Shown: one piece after another, positions 1 through 9,158 of the stretch
Layout: every line of letters begins with the position of its first letter
Position numbering within the stretch: position 1 is the first letter of the stretch
Assembly (NCBI GenBank): GCA_015062245.1
Contig: SUVA01000001.1
Location: 76,856-140,855, forward strand
Direction of reading: 5' to 3'
Length of the DNA stretch: 64,000 nt
Source: Alphaproteobacteria bacterium
GTDB taxonomy: Bacteria > Pseudomonadota > Alphaproteobacteria > CAAHEQ01 > UBA3637
Translations under genes and position numbers: made by a program
The notes under the pieces: model-generated
Told to the model about the DNA's origin: nothing
The model's database searches: none
Seen by the model: the letters and a program-made list of their open reading frames with translations, nothing else

Positions 1-495
1 AGCCTTTTGTTTTGCAAAACTTTTTACAGTCATTTTCATACCACTGGCATCTCGTTCACGTAAAAGTCGCAGTCTTTTTTGGGCTGCCCATTCTCGGTCA
101 TGGTCGTTATCTTTTGGTGGGCGAGCAAAGGCACGTGTTAATAAACCATCTTGTTTACTATCTGTTTTTACAACTATTTTAGAAAGGTTATGTGTCATAT
201 TATGGCTTTTTTGTCTAGAGGATTCATGGATTACTTGTCTTTGCAACTCAAATTCTTTCATTTTCCCCCACATTTGAAATGAATTATTAATCAAAAAGCC
301 ACCGAAAAAGAATGAAGACATAGCAACAGCTCCTGAAACAGACAACAAAGAAGTTGTACTCGCAAGAAGTGCACCACCTCCTATTATACTTCCAACTCCA
401 ATAGCTGCAAATCCTGTGGCAATTGCTTTTGCATATTTTATATATTTAGCTTCTACTTTAGGATCAATTTTATTTCCATTTTGTTTATTTGCCAT
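1..495 (-). CDS. Hypothetical membrane protein, partial (runs off window start)
   Basis: Not in ORF track; reading the minus strand from ATG at 495 gives MANKQNGNKIDPKVEAKYIKYAKAIATGFAAIGVGSIIGGGALLASTTSLLSVSGAVAMSSFFFGG..., open to the edge, with GGAGG upstream. Confidence 0.7.
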   Translation of the reverse strand, partial: MANKQNGNKIDPKVEAKYIKYAKAIATGFAAIGVGSIIGGGALLASTTSLLSVSGAVAMSSFFFGGFLINNSFQMWGKMKEFELQRQVIHESSRQKSHNMTHNLSKIVVKTDSKQDGLLTRAFARPPKDNDHDREWAAQKRLRLLRERDASGMKMTVKSFAKQKA

Positions 496-799
496 TTTAT
501 ACCTCCAACATATTTATTTATATTAGAACAAAAGTCCGCTGTAAAGTCAATAGGTTTTTAAGTAAAATTTTCTGGGAAGAATTTGGCTTGTCTCAAGAGA
601 GAAGTATTGATTTTAAAGGATTTTTCTTAGAAATTGGTCCGTGTGGATGGAAATTTTAAGGATTTTTAGCGGATTGTACACGGACTCGAATAAGTTATTG
701 ATTTTAAAAGAAAAAAGCGCCTTTATCAGGCGCTATCCAAAAACTGGTGGAGGATGTCTTGCACCACACGGACTGAAAGCATTGAAAAAATTTATAATA

Positions 800-1438
800 T
801 TAATTCCTTTGGGGAATTTCTCTCCAAGCGTGCGGTTCTCTCGTATTTTTCTTCTCAATGATGTAACTTCTAGTTTTAAAGCGTCTTACTTCTTGCCTTT
901 CTTTTGCAACCCTTTCCTTTTCGCTCCGATCAAAAATGGTACGTTCTACACGGCTTAAGGATTGATATTTTCTCTCATTTCTGATGGCCTGTTTTAACAG
1001 GGTTTCGTTTTTTATCAAAAATCCAAGAGCATGCTTTTTTTCTTCTTGACTATAACGACGTCCACAAATACGAGCTTCATGATCAATGGAAGCAAGGAGT
1101 AAAGCCCTCTCTTCTTCCGAAAGATTACCTTCCCTTTCTTTCCATTTAATTACCTTGTCTAATGTAGGGAGTGTTTCTGGTAAAAGTGCAAAAAAATCAG
1201 ATGCGAGTCCAATTCCCATCTCCCCTGTTTTAACATCATAGTAGGCCATTTGAGGTTTTCCTTTGACTATTTTCCCTTCTTTGTTTATGGTAGAAACAGC
1301 GGGTATTTTTACCAATAAAAATGGATGATCAAAATTCGCTTCAATATAGGTTCCCCCTTCAACACCATATTTTTTGATATCTTCAACCAATAATGCAGGG
1401 ATTTTAGAAGCTGACAATCTAGTTTTTAAAGTAACCAT
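800..1438 (-). CDS. Hypothetical protein, 212 aa
   Basis: Long ORF with charged, well-behaved composition; no family recognised. Confidence 0.6.
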   Translation of the reverse strand: MVTLKTRLSASKIPALLVEDIKKYGVEGGTYIEANFDHPFLLVKIPAVSTINKEGKIVKGKPQMAYYDVKTGEMGIGLASDFFALLPETLPTLDKVIKWKEREGNLSEEERALLLASIDHEARICGRRYSQEEKKHALGFLIKNETLLKQAIRNERKYQSLSRVERTIFDRSEKERVAKERQEVRRFKTRSYIIEKKNTREPHAWREIPQRN

Positions 1439-1682
1439 TTTTATCCTTTCGTTTGATTACATCCGGCTTTATTAAATCAGAAAATGAAACCCATGTCAAT
1501 ATATTTTTTCTTGGGATAAATTTTGGTGTTCCCAAGAGTGAGATATTGTATTTAAAGGATTTTCTTAATTGGAAAGTCCGTGTGGGTTGAATTTTTTATA
1601 ATTTTTACACACTCGCACACGGACTCAAATAACACCTTGTAAACAAAAGAAAAAGTCGTCATTTCTGACGACTTACCTGAAC

Positions 1683-1768
1683 TGGTGGAGAGGGGTGGAT
1701 TCGAACCACCGAACTCAAAAGAGGGCAGATTTACAGTCTGCTGCCATTAACCACTCGGCCACCTCTCC
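1683..1768 (-). tRNA. tRNA-Tyr(GTA), CCA encoded
   Basis: Acceptor GGAGAGG/CCTCTCC, anticodon loop CTGTAAA, long variable arm, TTCGAATCC T-arm, 3' ACCA. Confidence 0.95.
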
Positions 1769-1883
1769 TTAAGGTGTTGGATGTTATTATGCCTTATTTT
1801 TTTTAAATTGTCAAGAAAAAAACAAAAATTTATTGACTTGTTTTTCATTTTTAATATAATCTTTATCAAAGGGGGAAAGATAA

Positions 1884-3038
1884 ATGTCAAAAATACCGGA
1901 ACAATTATCCCAGTGGATAAAACAAAAAAAGAAATCAAAACAAAGCCCATCCGATTTTTTAATCAACCTGACGGATGATGAAAAACAAGCGTTGTCTTTT
2001 GTTGATTTCGTTGTAAAAAATCCCCGATTAAACAAAAGAATCTATCGTTTCTTATCCCAAATAATGCCCCCAAAAAGCCTCTCGCTATGGATGAAAAAAT
2101 ACGCTTTGATTTACGATAAATACATTCATCAAAAATGGGAAAAGGCCAAAAAAGCAGAAGATGTTTTAAAAATTATTCCAAATTTTTCGCCTTGGGCATT
2201 AAAAGACAAATTCGGGCAATTTGATTTGGGCAAAATCCCCACCGACTTTGGCGATAAAAAAAATTATTTCAAGCTTTTGGATAAAATCCGCCAATCCGAA
2301 GTTGTGCAAAATTACAAACAATTAAAATCTTTGGAAAACAATCTGAAAGATTTTGAAAAGCATTATCCCGAAATCAAAAAAATAAATTGGTTTGATATTG
2401 GCCAAAGGACCCGTTTTTTATCAAAGCTGATGTTTGAAAAAACAGGCCGTCCTTTTTTTGTTAAAATCGCCCAACAAAAATATAAGGTTCAATTTTTGTG
2501 TAATCCTTTTTCATGCAAAATGGTTTTTGAAGTTATCTCCCCCAAAGGGCAGGCCTATATATTAAAAATGACATTAAATCCCATTACCGAAATTTTAACG
2601 GACGATCAACGCAAAGAAATGGAAAATCAGGCTATTCGTGCGGATTCACCTTTTACCAATTCCATGATGGAATTTTATTTAAAATTAAACAAATGCCCCC
2701 ACGTGTGCGACATTCAACATTACACCAGTTTGTATGAAGTGGTCTTATATAAAAAGGAAAAAGGCACACCTTTATTCGCCTTGGGAAAGGTGTGGGATTT
2801 TTATAATTTAAACAACACACTTTTAAAAGACGCCAATCGTTTGGGAATTTATATCAATGATGTGTCTTTGCCCAACTTTATCAAAACCGATAAAGGACAA
2901 ATCAAAATTATTGATATCGGACATGCCAGCTTTGCCAATCCTTTGACGCAAGGTATCCCCGGTTTAACCTTTACATTTGGCAATTTGTCGGGTCAGGATT
3001 ATTTAACCCATTTTGGCGTTTTAAGTATGGAGGATTGA
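1884..3038 (+). CDS. Hypothetical protein with kinase-like C-terminal motifs
   Basis: Segment GIYINDVSLPNFIKTDKGQIKIIDIGHA resembles a catalytic loop followed by a metal-binding D. Overlaps the next gene (TGATG). Confidence 0.55.
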   Translation: MSKIPEQLSQWIKQKKKSKQSPSDFLINLTDDEKQALSFVDFVVKNPRLNKRIYRFLSQIMPPKSLSLWMKKYALIYDKYIHQKWEKAKKAEDVLKIIPNFSPWALKDKFGQFDLGKIPTDFGDKKNYFKLLDKIRQSEVVQNYKQLKSLENNLKDFEKHYPEIKKINWFDIGQRTRFLSKLMFEKTGRPFFVKIAQQKYKVQFLCNPFSCKMVFEVISPKGQAYILKMTLNPITEILTDDQRKEMENQAIRADSPFTNSMMEFYLKLNKCPHVCDIQHYTSLYEVVLYKKEKGTPLFALGKVWDFYNLNNTLLKDANRLGIYINDVSLPNFIKTDKGQIKIIDIGHASFANPLTQGIPGLTFTFGNLSGQDYLTHFGVLSMED

Positions 3039-5716
3039 TGTATCAAGCAGATAAAAAATATATTCAAACTTTGGCCGATGGATTAAAAATTTCCGATTTA
3101 TCTTTGTTGGATAATGTCATGGGACCAAATGAATTAAAGGCCGTTTTAAAAAAAGCGACTTTGGATGATTTTGTGGGCGAAAAAGCGTGGATAAATCTGC
3201 ACACACATTCTTCGGCTTCGGATGGGCAATTAAGTCCCATTCAATGGTTGGAAAATGCCCGTCAATGGCAAATTCAAAAAAACATAAAACAATATATTAT
3301 TGCCCTGACCGATCACGATTGTATTGATGGATTGATTCAAGTTTTAAAAATGCTGATTCAAAATCCAAAAAAATATCAAAACTTAAAAATTGTTTTAGGG
3401 TGTGAATTGAGTGTGGCCATCCAAGACGAAACCACATCTTTACCCCTTGATTTTGAAATGTTGCATTATGGATTAAATCCGTTTGATACAGGTTATCAAG
3501 ATTCATTTAAAAAGCTGACGGATCAGCGCAAAAAAGCTTTGCCGATCATCTTTAAAAAATTCAAAGAAAAATATCCCGATATAAAGGGCGATTTAAAAGA
3601 TTTTAAAACAACCCGATTTTTTAATGCCAATGTCAAAAAAGGACTGGGGTGTAATTTACCCTATGATATTTGTTCCTATTTTACCTTTAAAAATCAGGAT
3701 GGTTTCAATGATGAAATGCGTCATTTCGTATTTTCTTTGGGGGATAAAAATCAAGCCCTTGATCTGTGGCAATTTGCGCCTGATTTAATGAAAACAATCA
3801 AAGCGCAAAAGTTTGGTTTTGTATCCGTGGCCCACCCTTATCGCATTCAATTAAAGGAACGTATCTCGGGTGATTTTTTATATCAACATCCTTTTGATAC
3901 AGCCGATTGCTTTATGGAAAAATTATTCAATAAACTGGCATCTTTGGGAGTGGAAGGCGCTGAACTTTATTACGGCAATTTAAACTCGCATCTGCAACGG
4001 GCATTTGATAGTGTTTGGTATCACCACAGCATTCAAAACGATACACAAGGTTGGATAAATATCATTTTAAACAGTGCCAAAGGGGCTTTTAAAATTATCA
4101 CAGGCGGTAATGATAATCATCATCCTTTTTTGGGAACAAAATGCGAAAGATTACAAAATGAAAATTGGCAAAATTTAATCAACTGTTGGAAATCGTGTCA
4201 GGATTTAATTGAACAGGGCTATCAGATTTTGGATAAAGAAATAACGATGGGGTTGCCTGGTCCCTGTATGCCGGCCATTTCAAATGAACAGGATATCGGT
4301 ATCGGTTCGCCCTATGGTTTGGGGGCCAAACGAATCTGGGATTTTTGGAATAAAAGTTTGCACAAAATTTTACTGGGCCCGGGTGGCAGAACATGTCGTG
4401 AAGCAAAACATTCCCCCTATGTTTCGGATATTCGCCCCAATCCGTTTTTTATCCCCGTGGAATATCTGTATCAAAAAGGATTAATTTCAAACGAAGATTT
4501 AAAAACGGCTTTCCAATATGAAAAGCCTGTCGGCAAAATTGATTTTAATCAGGTGGAAAAAACATTTGAACCACTTTTAAAAAAAGCGTACCAAAATGCC
4601 AAAACGAAAAAATCTTTTGATGATTTTACGGATGATTTGGCCAACCAAATCAAAAAGCAAAATAAATATCCTTATATTGCCGATTTACAGGTGCAAATTC
4701 CCCAATCAATTATTCAAAAAAATGAAAAATTATTTTTGCCCGATTTTACTTTGGGCTCACCACCTGATTCTTTTTCGGACAAAGCACGCAACTGGGGTTT
4801 TCGGGTGTTAAATCCCAAATCCCTGTGGGACAAAAAAGGTCAGCTGGGTGCCGGCGGACGGTTATGGCGTGATATTTTGGCCCGTGCCGTATCGGGCGCC
4901 AAAGGCGGTTTGCGTATAGATCATTTTATCGGCTTTGTGAATCCTTATATGATTTCACAAAATCCCGAAATTAAAGACGGGCGATTGTATTCATCCTATA
5001 ATCATCCCAAATTGGGGCAATATGCATGGCAAGATGAAAAAGATTTTGGCAAAATCATTGAAACAATCGTCTTGCCCGTCTTACAAAAATCCGGTTTAAC
5101 CGTCAATGATTTATATCCCGAAGATATCGGTGCACGCCCCGAACAAATGGACGAAGTGATGGCACGCTTTGGATTGGGGCGGTTATTGGTGGCCCAATTT
5201 AAACAGGTCAACAACCCCACACATATTTATCAATTGATGAATGCTAGCCAGAATGATATCGCCACTTTGGATACACATGATACACCTTCCATTCAAATGT
5301 TTTTTGGTGCATTGGATGATGCCAACCGCTATACACACGCCGTCAATTTGGCGCGATCTTTACGTTTTAACTATAACGATTCATTAAAATCAACCGAACA
5401 ATTGGTGCGAATGCAATGGGCGGAATTATTGGCCTGCCCCGCCAAAAGAGTTCAGGCTTTCTTTACATCTTGGACCGGTCAAATCGGGCGTTATAACCAA
5501 CCGGGAAATCCCGATAAATGGCAACTCAGATGCGTCAGTGATTTTGATAAACTCTATTTTGAAAATTTGGGTAAAGGTTTGGCCTATAATCCGTTGGATG
5601 CGATTGCTTTGGCCATCTATGCCCGTGGGGATGATTTTTATAATCAACACAAAGATTTTGTGGCACAATTACGCCAAAAGGAAAGCGAATTGTTAAACTG
5701 TGTTTATCAATTATAA
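3038..5716 (+). CDS. PHP-domain phosphoesterase fused to a 4-alpha-glucanotransferase (MalQ/GH77-like) domain
   Basis: N-term WINLHTHSSASDGQLSP...ALTDHDCIDG and GGNDNHHPF are PHP motifs; C-term GSPPDSFSDKARNWGFRVLNPKSLW...GGLRIDHFIGFVNPY...DTHDTPSIQ matches GH77 motifs. Confidence 0.8.
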   Translation: MYQADKKYIQTLADGLKISDLSLLDNVMGPNELKAVLKKATLDDFVGEKAWINLHTHSSASDGQLSPIQWLENARQWQIQKNIKQYIIALTDHDCIDGLIQVLKMLIQNPKKYQNLKIVLGCELSVAIQDETTSLPLDFEMLHYGLNPFDTGYQDSFKKLTDQRKKALPIIFKKFKEKYPDIKGDLKDFKTTRFFNANVKKGLGCNLPYDICSYFTFKNQDGFNDEMRHFVFSLGDKNQALDLWQFAPDLMKTIKAQKFGFVSVAHPYRIQLKERISGDFLYQHPFDTADCFMEKLFNKLASLGVEGAELYYGNLNSHLQRAFDSVWYHHSIQNDTQGWINIILNSAKGAFKIITGGNDNHHPFLGTKCERLQNENWQNLINCWKSCQDLIEQGYQILDKEITMGLPGPCMPAISNEQDIGIGSPYGLGAKRIWDFWNKSLHKILLGPGGRTCREAKHSPYVSDIRPNPFFIPVEYLYQKGLISNEDLKTAFQYEKPVGKIDFNQVEKTFEPLLKKAYQNAKTKKSFDDFTDDLANQIKKQNKYPYIADLQVQIPQSIIQKNEKLFLPDFTLGSPPDSFSDKARNWGFRVLNPKSLWDKKGQLGAGGRLWRDILARAVSGAKGGLRIDHFIGFVNPYMISQNPEIKDGRLYSSYNHPKLGQYAWQDEKDFGKIIETIVLPVLQKSGLTVNDLYPEDIGARPEQMDEVMARFGLGRLLVAQFKQVNNPTHIYQLMNASQNDIATLDTHDTPSIQMFFGALDDANRYTHAVNLARSLRFNYNDSLKSTEQLVRMQWAELLACPAKRVQAFFTSWTGQIGRYNQPGNPDKWQLRCVSDFDKLYFENLGKGLAYNPLDAIALAIYARGDDFYNQHKDFVAQLRQKESELLNCVYQL

Positions 5717-5732
5717 AAAGGAGAGTAATAAA

Positions 5733-6302
5733 ATGAAAAAATATTTATATCTGGTTGCTTCTTGTTTAATTTTATCGGCCTGTATATCGGAACAAGAACG
5801 CTATGAATCAATGTATCGTTATGAACAAACCATGCGAAATCAATGTGAGCACGCTTTGGGTTTTAAGACTGGTACACAAAATTATATGAATTGTCGGATG
5901 TTTTATGATGAATATTTATCGGCCAAAGGTTATGATACGGAATATATGAGCTTTTCAAAAGCACAAAATATTCAAAATCAAATTGATTCATTAAATAATC
6001 AGTGTTCACGTTATTGGGGGACAACGGGTATATCCGGTGAAAATTTATGGAACTGTATTCAAAAATTGGGCAATAAATTTATTGAAGAATACAAGCGTCA
6101 AAAAGAATTAAAGGAACAGGAAGATATGTTGACCCGTTCTATTTCGGCCGGTCAAAAACAGGCCAATGAAAATACGCAATTACAAGAACGTATTGATGCT
6201 GAACGTATGCGTGTGGCCAAAGAAACAGGTAAAAATCCGAAAAAAATTGAATGTACAACACGTACCTATTCCAACGGATATATCAAGGTAAAATGTAAGT
6301 AA
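5733..6302 (+). CDS. Putative lipoprotein
   Basis: ATG after AAAGGAGAG; MKKYLYLVASCLILSACIS lipobox. Confidence 0.7.
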   Translation: MKKYLYLVASCLILSACISEQERYESMYRYEQTMRNQCEHALGFKTGTQNYMNCRMFYDEYLSAKGYDTEYMSFSKAQNIQNQIDSLNNQCSRYWGTTGISGENLWNCIQKLGNKFIEEYKRQKELKEQEDMLTRSISAGQKQANENTQLQERIDAERMRVAKETGKNPKKIECTTRTYSNGYIKVKCK

Positions 6303-6339
6303 TTGACAAAATTACATTTTTAGGGTATAATATGACCCT

Positions 6340-7215
6340 ATGGATTTTTTAAAAAATACAGATAACTCCGATATGATTTTGTGGCACGGAACGTGTGCTG
6401 ACTTTGATATATTTTATCCGCTTTCTTATTTTGCGGTGGATAGGCATGTTTCGGACAGTGCGGAATTTTATCAAAAACAACGATATGCACACAGAACATT
6501 TATTTCAGATGATGAAATAATGCCTCATAAATTACAGGAACTACAAGAATCTCTTTCTCGTGTTTTGGGCAATAAAACCTCTTTACAAAGTCAAGAAAAA
6601 CACCCAAATTTTAAAATTATTCCCGCACATTTAAAAATGAAAAATCCTTTACAACTGTCCAGCTGGGAGTTTCATTTGGATAAAGCTTTAATTGGACTTG
6701 TTTGGGGATTGACACGTCGTGAACAAGAAAATAGTTTAGATACCATGCAAGAAGCCAATGTAACTGGTGATTTTATCTTTAAGGATAGCCAGATGTGTCC
6801 CCATGAACAAGTAAAAAAAGAATTAGCTATGGGGCATTTATATCCAATTTCCCAAAATGAAGAAGAAAATCGTTATCATTTAACGGCCCAGCGGTTGATT
6901 TTATTTTTGGAAAATTTAGGCTATGATGGGGTTCAATATGATTATATGAAAAATTCCGTGGATGCTTATCGGTCAGGGAAAATTAAAGATCTTGATAATC
7001 GTGCCTTTGTTGTTTTTCGCCCAGAACAAGTCGTTCGCTTGGATAAAAAAGTGAAATTGCCAAACACACAATTAAGCCCAAAAGAAAAAATTGAACTTAA
7101 TAAAATTTTTTATCGCTATCAACAAACACATCGCCCTTATAAAATAAATCAACAAGAATTGATGCAGCGTGCCTGTTGGGGTTCTGTTATCAAAAATAAG
7201 TTGCATATCCGATAA
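6340..7215 (+). CDS. Hypothetical protein with ADP-ribosyltransferase-like motifs
   Basis: ILWHGTCADFDIFYPLSYFAVDR...IIPAHLKMKNPLQL...LGYDGVQYDY...RAFVVFRPEQVV follows the pattern of ART-like domains in polyvalent phage/mobile-element proteins. Confidence 0.5.
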   Translation: MDFLKNTDNSDMILWHGTCADFDIFYPLSYFAVDRHVSDSAEFYQKQRYAHRTFISDDEIMPHKLQELQESLSRVLGNKTSLQSQEKHPNFKIIPAHLKMKNPLQLSSWEFHLDKALIGLVWGLTRREQENSLDTMQEANVTGDFIFKDSQMCPHEQVKKELAMGHLYPISQNEEENRYHLTAQRLILFLENLGYDGVQYDYMKNSVDAYRSGKIKDLDNRAFVVFRPEQVVRLDKKVKLPNTQLSPKEKIELNKIFYRYQQTHRPYKINQQELMQRACWGSVIKNKLHIR

Positions 7216-7265
7216 TTTTAAGATATAATAAAACCATTCAACGCAACAAAAGGAAAGGATCACCC

Positions 7266-8978
7266 ATGCGTCAATCAAAACTTATATCCAAAAAACATAA
7301 AGAAAAACCCGCAGAAGCCACTTTGGCCAGCCACATTTTTTTATTGCGTGGCGGTTATATGCGTCCGTTGGCAAACGGCATTTATTCTTTGCTGACACCG
7401 GGCAAACGGGTTCAACAAAAAATTGAAGCCATTATCCGTCAGGAAATGGATAAAGTAGGCGGACAGGAAGTGATGATGCCGGTGGTAATGCCCAGGGAAT
7501 TGTGGGATGAAAGTAATCGCTGGGACAGTGTCGGGGCTGAATTGTTGCGCTTTAAAGACCGCACCGGTCATGATATGTTATTGGGTATGACCCATGAAGA
7601 AGCCTGCACCGCTTTGGCCAGAACCGAAGCCACCAGCTATCGTGATTATCCGTTTATGATGTATCAAATTCAAACAAAATATCGTGATGAAGCCCGTTCC
7701 CGCGGTGGTTTGATTCGTGTGCGTGAGTTTACCATGAAAGATGCTTATTCTTTTCATATTGACGAGGCTGAATTGGATGAATATTATGAACAAGTGGCCA
7801 AAGCCTATCACACCATCTATCGCCGGATCGGTCTGCCCGAAGTGGTGGCCATTCAATCCGATACAGGTATGATGGGTGGGAAAGTGGCCCATGAATATCA
7901 GTTGGTTACCGATTGCGGTGAAGATAAAGTCGTGGCCTGTGATACGTGTCATTCATATTGGAATGCCGAAGTCGCCACAACAAATTACACCTATGAATCA
8001 GAAGAATTATTACCTTTACAAGAAATTGAAACCCCCAATACAAAAACAATTGATGACTTGGTTCAATTTTTGGGTATTCCTGCCAAAAAAATGGCCAAAA
8101 TTGTTTTTTATACCACCGAAAAAAATGAAACGGTTGCTGTTATGTTGCGTGGGGATTTAGAAGTCAACGAAACAAAATTGGCCAAAATTTTAAAATGCTT
8201 GTTCAATTTTTCAACAGATGCCGAAATAACGGCTGTTGGTGGTGTTCCCGGCTTTGCCACAGGTATGGGATTGAAATGCCCTGTTTATGTGGATAAATCT
8301 GTAGCCAATGCCTTTAATTTGGTTTGTGGTGCCAATAAAGAAGGCTTCCATTTGAAAAACTTTAATGTATCCCGTGATTGCCCCAATGCCGAAATCGTGG
8401 ATATTGCCACTGTTTGTGCGGGCGATGTTTGTCCCAAATGCGGTGCACCGTTGCGTTTAACACGTGGTATTGAAGTGGGTAATATCTTTAAGTTGGGCAC
8501 AAAATACACCGAATCCATGAAGATGACTTACACCGCCGAAGACGGCACCCAAAAAACACCGATAATGGCCTGTTATGGTATTGGTGTGGGGCGTTCATTG
8601 GCATCCGTTATTGAAGCACATCATGACGATTATGGTCCTATTTGGCCTTTGTCCATTGCCCCGTGGCAAGTTCAAATCAATGCGATGGGTATGGATAAAG
8701 ACGGTATTCAGGAAACGGCCGAAAAATTATATGCTGATTTGGAAAAAGCCGGTATTGAAGTTTTATATGACGACCGTAATTTATCCGCCGGTGTTCAATT
8801 TGCCGAAGCCGATTTAACCGGTATCCCTTTGCGTTTAATTGTGGCCCCAAAGGCTTTGGCACAGGGCATGATTGAATACAAAGTGCGTGGTACAGACGAA
8901 CGTGGTTTAATTCCTGTGGATGAAGCCGTCCAATTTACACAAAATTGGATTAAAGAGGAAATGAAAAAATATTTATAA
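7266..8978 (+). CDS. proS: Prolyl-tRNA synthetase
   Basis: Full-length ProRS with class II motifs (RDEARSRGGLIRVREFTMKDAYSFH; CYGIGVGRSLASVIEAHHDD). Confidence 0.97.
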   Translation: MRQSKLISKKHKEKPAEATLASHIFLLRGGYMRPLANGIYSLLTPGKRVQQKIEAIIRQEMDKVGGQEVMMPVVMPRELWDESNRWDSVGAELLRFKDRTGHDMLLGMTHEEACTALARTEATSYRDYPFMMYQIQTKYRDEARSRGGLIRVREFTMKDAYSFHIDEAELDEYYEQVAKAYHTIYRRIGLPEVVAIQSDTGMMGGKVAHEYQLVTDCGEDKVVACDTCHSYWNAEVATTNYTYESEELLPLQEIETPNTKTIDDLVQFLGIPAKKMAKIVFYTTEKNETVAVMLRGDLEVNETKLAKILKCLFNFSTDAEITAVGGVPGFATGMGLKCPVYVDKSVANAFNLVCGANKEGFHLKNFNVSRDCPNAEIVDIATVCAGDVCPKCGAPLRLTRGIEVGNIFKLGTKYTESMKMTYTAEDGTQKTPIMACYGIGVGRSLASVIEAHHDDYGPIWPLSIAPWQVQINAMGMDKDGIQETAEKLYADLEKAGIEVLYDDRNLSAGVQFAEADLTGIPLRLIVAPKALAQGMIEYKVRGTDERGLIPVDEAVQFTQNWIKEEMKKYL

Positions 8979-9158
8979 TTTTTCCAGTGGTGTTCTGACA
9001 CTTGGCAATTTAAAAATTAAATGATTGTTTATTTCATAAGTGTTTGAACTGACACCACCATCTAATTTTGAAATGGTATGTACTTATTCATACAAAGCTT
9101 GTTCAGCCAAGAATTTGACAATACTTTTATCGTTGGCCTGTCTTGGCGTTAAAAACAT
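8973..9158 (-). pseudogene. Decayed N-terminal fragment of an APH-like kinase (paralogue of the neighbouring gene)
   Basis: Minus-strand reading MFLTPRQANDKSIVKFLAEQALYE*VHTISKLDGGVSSNTYEINNHLIFKLPSVRTPLEKL* aligns with the N-terminus of the 9127..10074 product (MYLTPDQADNKDYVKNLAEQAIRKPITSFQRLSGLMAYNYEANHRYIVKFPSLKT). Confidence 0.7.

Noticed and set aside
641-958. 105-aa plus-strand ORF
   Set aside because: Overlaps the better-supported minus-strand gene 800..1438 and the repeat/terminator region.
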